The position numbers and the translations under genes are program-made. Under the pieces are notes generated by a model, which saw nothing but the letters and a program-made list of their open reading frames with translations, ran no database searches and was not told the DNA's origin. Of a stretch of 19,159 nucleotides of DNA, positions 17,801 to 19,159 are shown piece by piece. The first letter of the stretch is position 1. Every line of letters begins with the position of its first letter. This DNA is from CAYTPE01 sp964439885 (lineage in GTDB: Bacteria; Patescibacteriota; Patescibacteriia; Magasanikbacterales; GWA2-37-8), in NCBI GenBank assembly GCA_964439885.1, contig CAYTPE010000020.1:1-19159 (forward strand), written 5' to 3'.

Positions 17801-19159
17801 GGAACGTTTTTGGTACAATCATTAACCACAAATGGTGTGCCGTTGCTCAGCACTTTATCGTCGGTGCGATAGACCGCTACGGGACCTGATTCGGTATCAG
17901 CGGGAGGGCGCGCGGTGATGGTGTTGCCCCTCACCGAAAAGTTGTCTTGTGGATCGGCCAGCGTACGACCACTGATGGCCGTAGATGAGGCGCCTGTTTT
18001 CCAATAGTAAACTGCTGGTTGATTTCCAAAATATTCTCCGGTAATGGTCATGGTTTGTTTAGATGGAAATGGTACGATACCAGAGACGGGACTGATAGAA
18101 CAAACACCTGGTGTCGGATCGACGTTTTGTAGATTAAAAAGCGGAGCGTTTTTGATACCACTCACCAGGGGTACTTTATCACCGGTCGCAACCTGCACTG
18201 TGTATAAACCAACTTTTCCTCTGAGCGATGAAGGAACTTTCACCAGAATACGCGTATCGCTCCAAATAACATTCTGACAAGCCGAAGGGAAATTAGTTTC
18301 GCCAATAGCCGCATCGCCTTGGCCATTGAGCTTGAACCACACCGCGCCTTGGAACATACCAAAATGCTGACCGGTGATCGTGACATATTCCCCTGCTCCA
18401 CCATTGTTTGGTGATACGCTCGTAATAATGGGTGTTTGCTGATTAGTACCGCTGAGCAAACTAAAGCGCACACCGTTACTTTCCACTCCTTTGGAGATAA
18501 GACGAACAGCAATGTCGCCTTCCGGGGCTGTGTTCGGAACAAGCGCCGCCGCGATGGTATCAAACCAATCCTGCGGATTCACCACACCCTTTGCGCCGCC
18601 AAAGGTGATGCTGTCTTGCGCATTATCAAATAGGCCGAAATTTTTTCCTTGAAGTGTGATACGATCACCGGCGAAGCCACTGCTGGGAAGCACCGCGCAC
18701 AAACCGGGTCGTATTTGGTTGGTGATTTGAAAATCATTAATAACTGGACCCCAATTATCATTCGTGAGATCAACAAATTTTTGACTAATACCATTCTGCG
18801 TGGTAGTAGCGGTAACCACCATGAGAGGGCCAGTAACCGCTCCCTTAGGTACTTCAACAATTATTTGGCGGCTTCCCCATCCGTTCAACTGACCAGCGCA
18901 CGCCACAATGTTAGCTTCTGCCCAATCGTTGGGCGTGCTCGGGTTTGGATTGGGCGCGGCGGCAAAATACACATGGCCCGTTTGAGAACCAAAGTAGTAG
19001 CCCGAAACAGTTACGTAGCTACCCGGCGCGCCGGAGTTCGGTGAAATATCTTGAATGCGCGTTTTATCGAGACATACACCGCTCGATTTTCCTGGAGCGA
19101 TATAACAGTAGCCGCTGGCGCAATCGGCATTTTTACTACAGCCACCACCGGCACACGCC
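8815..19159 (-). CDS. Giant multidomain surface protein, N-terminus outside the window (partial)
   Basis: At least 3447 residues are encoded; the frame runs open through the right edge. The GTG at 18972 is not the start, because the 62 codons upstream of it complete the first IPT/TIG domain and contain a Cys-rich motif. From N to C: CSKNADCASGYC motif, four IPT/TIG domains, three Ig-like pairs with inserted blocks, eleven CGxG Cys-rich repeats, a seven-blade LVIVD propeller, a pseudopilin-like domain, a LamG-like domain, two more Cys-rich repeats and a C-terminal region of about 375 residues (8815-9945) I do not recognise. Disulfide-type cysteines and binding modules mean it must act outside the cytoplasm. 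There is no C-terminal transmembrane helix or LPxTG, so anchoring is N-terminal or through partners. The next gene begins 3 bp downstream. Adhesion to other cells is an inference. Confidence 0.93.
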   Translation of the reverse strand, partial: ACAGGGCSKNADCASGYCYIAPGKSSGVCLDKTRIQDISPNSGAPGSYVTVSGYYFGSQTGHVYFAAAPNPNPSTPNDWAEANIVACAGQLNGWGSRQIIVEVPKGAVTGPLMVVTATTTQNGISQKFVDLTNDNWGPVINDFQITNQIRPGLCAVLPSSGFAGDRITLQGKNFGLFDNAQDSITFGGAKGVVNPQDWFDTIAAALVPNTAPEGDIAVRLISKGVESNGVRFSLLSGTNQQTPIITSVSPNNGGAGEYVTITGQHFGMFQGAVWFKLNGQGDAAIGETNFPSACQNVIWSDTRILVKVPSSLRGKVGLYTVQVATGDKVPLVSGIKNAPLFNLQNVDPTPGVCSISPVSGIVPFPSKQTMTITGEYFGNQPAVYYWKTGASSTAISGRTLADPQDNFSVRGNTITARPPADTESGPVAVYRTDDKVLSNGTPFVVNDCTKNVPANTCNQAGFTCCTSGGQSGMCVPPGQLCQGQTVSASYVWRFSTRDIPPVPHVVERCDALTDLGKNMPSPAPSVLWDRSPSGDSHNVCSTALVSIEIDSSVDQATFNAGTVVLNKCSAVSKNDCTNPVNVPLDPASLQLFVSQGNGQKVSSYALIKPQQGRWDNNSWYQVVLTKGIKSVGGSVALAADKPCGAANSAYCFVFRSDQRECKLNTVVVTPTNFVTRVLESPMLNHAGNGQDPVMYRANGLSDQHCVLMDVSGYSWDWDTADHTYATIYKKVNNAASQQVSALSNTVGVGVPNDSVAIQATATTNTPKGPLTKSGESPLTIDLSDPQVVGHWPSCLQACTNAEVGVAFNVSMSNRNIGALQQPSAVKLFKCTDENCVHTVLATTSLSIKYDQNSHNTILHIANDGNVPDLEPNTLYQVIVSASTSNFASPDLLWSAAQSINLNTYSKPLVQEFSWRFKTKQNRCTVDRVDVTPRSYTATYFNDRAVYQAVPYSSADSCSTQGQMLNPWAVNWSWKTSDANVAQVQSFNTVGSNPYCTALCLKKGSAVKANNPLQALCGNGKIEAGEDCDSPGKANGCSLDCRFLGNTDTKTCGNGLVEPNLGEACDPKDPKTALGCTADCRHTGSNANPGSTNVNASICGNGQVGAGEDCDTGIPVSATNTLSALNCSALCLHTGTPLSTQWCFAGAGNSGFAAELVQSACAGAVSQCGDGIQSPEEDAGCDLGNGNHAAYCSDACLYNDRSHSKCTPNTSGCDANGQLLGSSLQAYSQPSVCGDTKIGIGEEPFCESNLTQGHVGLIDPWAVAIGVGHGAPTGTPPAQMSRISATTNQNVGNGSVSGSGSFVLACGYKTDQDCQAVFNSSDYGVGSDTCCYPRAKLLGTTPLNSNPIQQDVCPNTQIEARFSGIINPNTVKNNIIFAQGKNVSQNQALAATHFAHIDANSVPGANLSQPTAISVDGQYVYVAINIPNQGGGLEIMRFDSKGMNHVATLLPNQTKLGSTYAVAAADGYVYLGDYGGNQIIIIDVRDPTHPQIVATLSDAAFSKVDFLIVQGNTLYISAAGSDSFIIADIKDKQRPKVIGSIADGQQGAHLKTIESFDVVNGFAYVVNWSGSFQILDVTNPATIRVLGSLENLQFVDGRQAHLGTPGNVVVKNNRAYITVHSSNGLQIVDVSDPLRPVPMGYVQDPHITGALFLKVQGTMAYLAGYEKPYALTVVDVSNALSPRVAGYLGADNDTSNLPKLNTPYGIAVVGNYALVVSFGSNAIDVVDISNFTGLTPDCATDVTDLLADSTFSAKPWYRSVWQWITVRLAGWFNGTARAKQNFVPSRWCQLDTLGAPEVINDSSSTSRIVYHLAKPLGYDTTYTVILSDAIKDSRGVSIGTHNGKPLSFQFNTGSQLCSINKVSVVPNRVTFTKANVTSTLVAGATTINGASIQPIPGIYDWYYVWGPQNNPVVQLANTTTSAALITAQNHNGETDVHASAFVTTNGATNATGTAATGKSHIIVNLCENPWPTREITVNNVVYNTFPYSDTAGNHSGFSLNSNTFDGSSIPPSPLPAQIVGDGYFNFSTYYCADNGSAGTFDDLPYLRPAVQVQQNLVSPSSSLKRFIFTDANNNDAIGIQIFTNPKHLTPAEWYAASESQGGQGFVGNLQTLTVDGYDAVSDGNNVYIDAVNYATNQKTIYSNIYLVSINSDATVETRQVFNQLLKNLKFNVNLSNYGYCGTTIDNPDFKVTCRSDLDCSVGQVCAAQIDKLKRNYERLKDLRTIDGLLQGFAVQYNNTYPTINEGSYLNGQTLSVWPSWSVLSNAVGKSLPADPVNELGASGTCRSNPALFCVADRDCAQGDTCVLHDPTTGWSTEDRRFSFACATTSYAYRYIYNRSTGFTLRTHMEEIGVPVNNGIDFMNGFTLSSSSRFAVESGTPGICNQDQEISTLIQGRCGDGQVNINLGEECDPPGKKVYDSAQCALDPANGSASYRTCSTACTFSAPIQVKCTDFLSPLCGNSKIDAGEQCDDGALNGTYNHCTKQCTWPPAPPFNGGVGYCGDGVVEAPPNVQATNEVCDPTAGLDAKDGWCIGGSQLGESCYVDQDCDSELKGVCKLLSDTKVKYGAAKTASCNFDCQSYGPYCGDGIVQTQYGEQCDPQANNLACTVGGQKGVVACSNTCRFTDNAMMWLRFDDTYQVEPGQKKIVWSNVPSADPVAACGIGCQLKKLSHEIVGAFSGVVDSAEAILPATYYPDSTSHNNYALCRFNCPTFVNDGVNAQVNEALLFGNGTPITVADSPSLVATSSLTVEAWVRPDDPLLDWRRVMEKGGWEQGGGFSLQFWADTGKIALAVFGAGKHDYYAVTSKTSLPSDAWTHVVGVYQRQGSTQSVRIYINGKDDTGDAYVDLNDVVQQINPTTYTGAASFLADSTGKALQIGSSGTADSYFFAGYLDEIRLYNRALTAAEVADHAASISGAVCQANVQATIALTPAGTCGDGKVDASEACDNGASNGVACAAGYGKSCSYCSADCRNVVDVKAAQYCGNGVIEGPEFCDFDGNGVIVAKLSNVTTTNPNYDTTMRGYQAVACESEKTVSDTFKRGAKTCANSCSTILVKETATPACVVCGIDEKNGVKVSGSLLNVIENDQTEAIYADNNPNGDGRGSNGGSIHLFASNNISQFQQSSINAKQPNVGAASSFYALSYTPQNGNTRPALLASNPICSDNSSTHYVMDINTDADRRFDFAVKNNPAPWDYDLLLSPIMSATGLLTFNHNSQQSEPIDKSATPDNIRVVVRWVQNAGFNAGLARPYSVVPCIAKQENCPIAGAKQTTWKFTNAFSSIEDNGFSTPVYGALSYFISDYSEPNWSAWYHGYHFTPGELNAEAFTIKTKDVMLQKGKPLAFYVRTSDLTQGIRSFGSSAKLEVDVYFPETSGVMYYDLFSQPAKRYYITQADVSANASAAYWHVFDIIGAADQSDVTKRIVPVTSVNPATGQSTSYPNGRIITDLSNL
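9945..10365 (-). repeat. Cys-rich CGxG (DUF4215-type) repeats, block 3
   Basis: Two repeats, CGDGKVDASEACDNG and CGNGVIEGPEFCDFDGNG, follow the LamG-like domain, with extra cysteines up to CVVCGIDEKNG. After this block the C-terminal 375 residues contain few cysteines and no domain I recognise. Confidence 0.82.
10415..11290 (-). other. LamG / concanavalin A-like lectin domain in the giant protein
   Basis: The segment opens with MMWLRFDDTYQ and contains NEALLFGNGTPITV, SLTVEAWVRPDD, WTHVVGVYQRQGSTQSVRIY, ING, and ends FFAGYLDEIRLYNRALTAAEV. These are the hallmarks of the Laminin_G_3 family of jelly-roll domains, which often bind glycans or proteins. The beta-strand order looks complete. Confidence 0.9.
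11290..11977 (-). repeat. Cys-rich CGxG (DUF4215-type) repeats, block 2
   Basis: Four repeats: CGDGQVNINLGEECD, CGNSKIDAGEQCDDG, CGDGVVEAPPNVQATNEVCD (with a longer first half) and CGDGIVQTQYGEQCD. A CYVDQDC motif sits between the third and fourth. The block leads straight into the LamG-like domain. Confidence 0.85.
12098..12532 (-). other. Pseudopilin-like globular domain inside the giant protein
   Basis: After the CRSDLDC motif comes KLKRNYERLKDLRTIDGLL, then QGFAVQYNNTYPTINEGSYL, SVWPSWSVL, LPADPVNELG, CATTSYAYRYIYN and FTLRTHMEE. This is the order seen in the soluble part of type IV pilin/GspG-like proteins of Patescibacteria (helix, Y-x-x-x-x-x-YP, P-x-DP-x-N, Y-x-Y, L-x-x-x-x-E). The hydrophobic pilin N-terminal helix is absent, so it cannot assemble like a pilin. 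Confidence 0.5.
13935..14960 (-). repeat. Seven LVIVD repeats, predicted beta-propeller
   Basis: Seven consecutive units of about 40-48 residues each carry the pattern V-x-G-x-x-Y-V ... G-L-x-I-V-D-V-x-x-P-x-x-P-x-x-x-G. Examples are NQIIIIDVRDPTHPQIVATL, SFQILDVTNPATIRVLGSL and GLQIVDVSDPLRPVPMGYV. The LVIVD family is found in cell-surface proteins and forms a propeller; seven units would make one closed ring. Confidence 0.87.
15412..16120 (-). repeat. Cys-rich CGxG (DUF4215-type) repeats, block 1
   Basis: Five repeats of the pattern CGNG-x3-x-GE-x-CD ... C-x3-C: CGNGKIEAGEDCD, CGNGLVEPNLGEACD, CGNGQVGAGEDCD, CGDGIQSPEEDAGCD and the degenerate CGDTKIGIGEEPFC. This matches the DUF4215 / Myxococcus Cys-rich repeat family, known from secreted and surface proteins and presumed to be disulfide-stabilised. 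Confidence 0.85.
17815..19075 (-). repeat. Four tandem IPT/TIG domains in the giant protein
   Basis: Each unit of about 95-105 residues begins with a P-x-S/N-G turn and has the I-T-G-x-x-F-G core: ISPNSGAPGSYVTVSGYYFG, then GDRITLQGKNFG, GEYVTITGQHFG and QTMTITGEYFG. They lie at about 18790-19075, 18450-18750, 18125-18438 and 17815-18120. These Ig-like folds are common in bacterial adhesins and act as spacers or binding modules. Confidence 0.85.

Noticed and set aside
18970..18972. GTG as start codon of the giant gene
   Set aside because: The frame stays open to the right edge and encodes the first half of an IPT/TIG domain plus a Cys motif, so the GTG is internal.
1..19159. tRNA, rRNA, insertion sequence or phage genes
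   Set aside because: No cloverleaf with a conserved T-arm, no transposase or integrase motifs and no terminal inverted repeats were seen; the window is filled by the listed genes.

Overview
The window is a compact stretch of bacterial genome with a roughly balanced base composition. Almost everything is on the minus strand; only the C-terminal end of glyA at the left edge is on the plus strand. UGA works as a stop (ATGA overlaps at 5994-5997 and 6431-6434), so the standard bacterial code applies. Short genes, frequent stop/start overlaps, few Shine-Dalgarno sequences, the order ybeY-dgkA-ftsA-ftsZ-nrdR, membrane proteins with thrombospondin type 3 repeats and a giant Cys-rich surface protein together suggest a Candidate Phyla Radiation (Patescibacteria, perhaps Parcubacteria-type) organism. 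That assignment is an inference; no rRNA or ribosomal protein marker is present.

Layout from left to right: the glyA 3' end (+) and a perfect 14-bp hairpin that can terminate transcription from both sides (360-391). Then, all on the minus strand and so transcribed from high to low coordinates: pyruvate kinase, a one-helix membrane protein, nrdR, ftsZ, ftsA, dgkA, ybeY, three single-pass TSP3-repeat proteins, and a giant extracellular-type protein that fills 8815 to the right edge (at least 3447 residues, N-terminus outside the window). From the giant gene down to dgkA the genes are separated by 3, 21 and 2 bp or overlap by 4 bp, so they look like one operon that leads into ftsA.

The giant protein is a mosaic. 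From N to C it has four IPT/TIG domains, three successive Ig-like domain pairs, eleven CGxG/DUF4215-type Cys-rich repeats in three blocks, a seven-blade LVIVD beta-propeller, a pseudopilin-like globular domain, a LamG/concanavalin-like domain and an unrecognised C-terminal region. The first Cys-rich block and the propeller both appear to be inserted inside Ig-like folds rather than placed between them.

The most interesting noncoding signal is in the two larger gaps of the division cluster. The start codons of ftsZ and nrdR are each preceded, at 2 nt or less, by the same structured leader: a small GATTT/AAATC hairpin directly abutting the ATG, then a longer hairpin with a 13-nt loop that shares 9 of 13 positions. 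The longer stem differs at two pairs between the copies, and both are fully compensated, which points to selection on RNA (or cruciform) structure. The ftsZ copy is further elaborated with a 21-bp tandem repeat and extra hairpins. It lies about 165 nt downstream of a good TTGACA-N17-TACACT promoter between ftsA and ftsZ.
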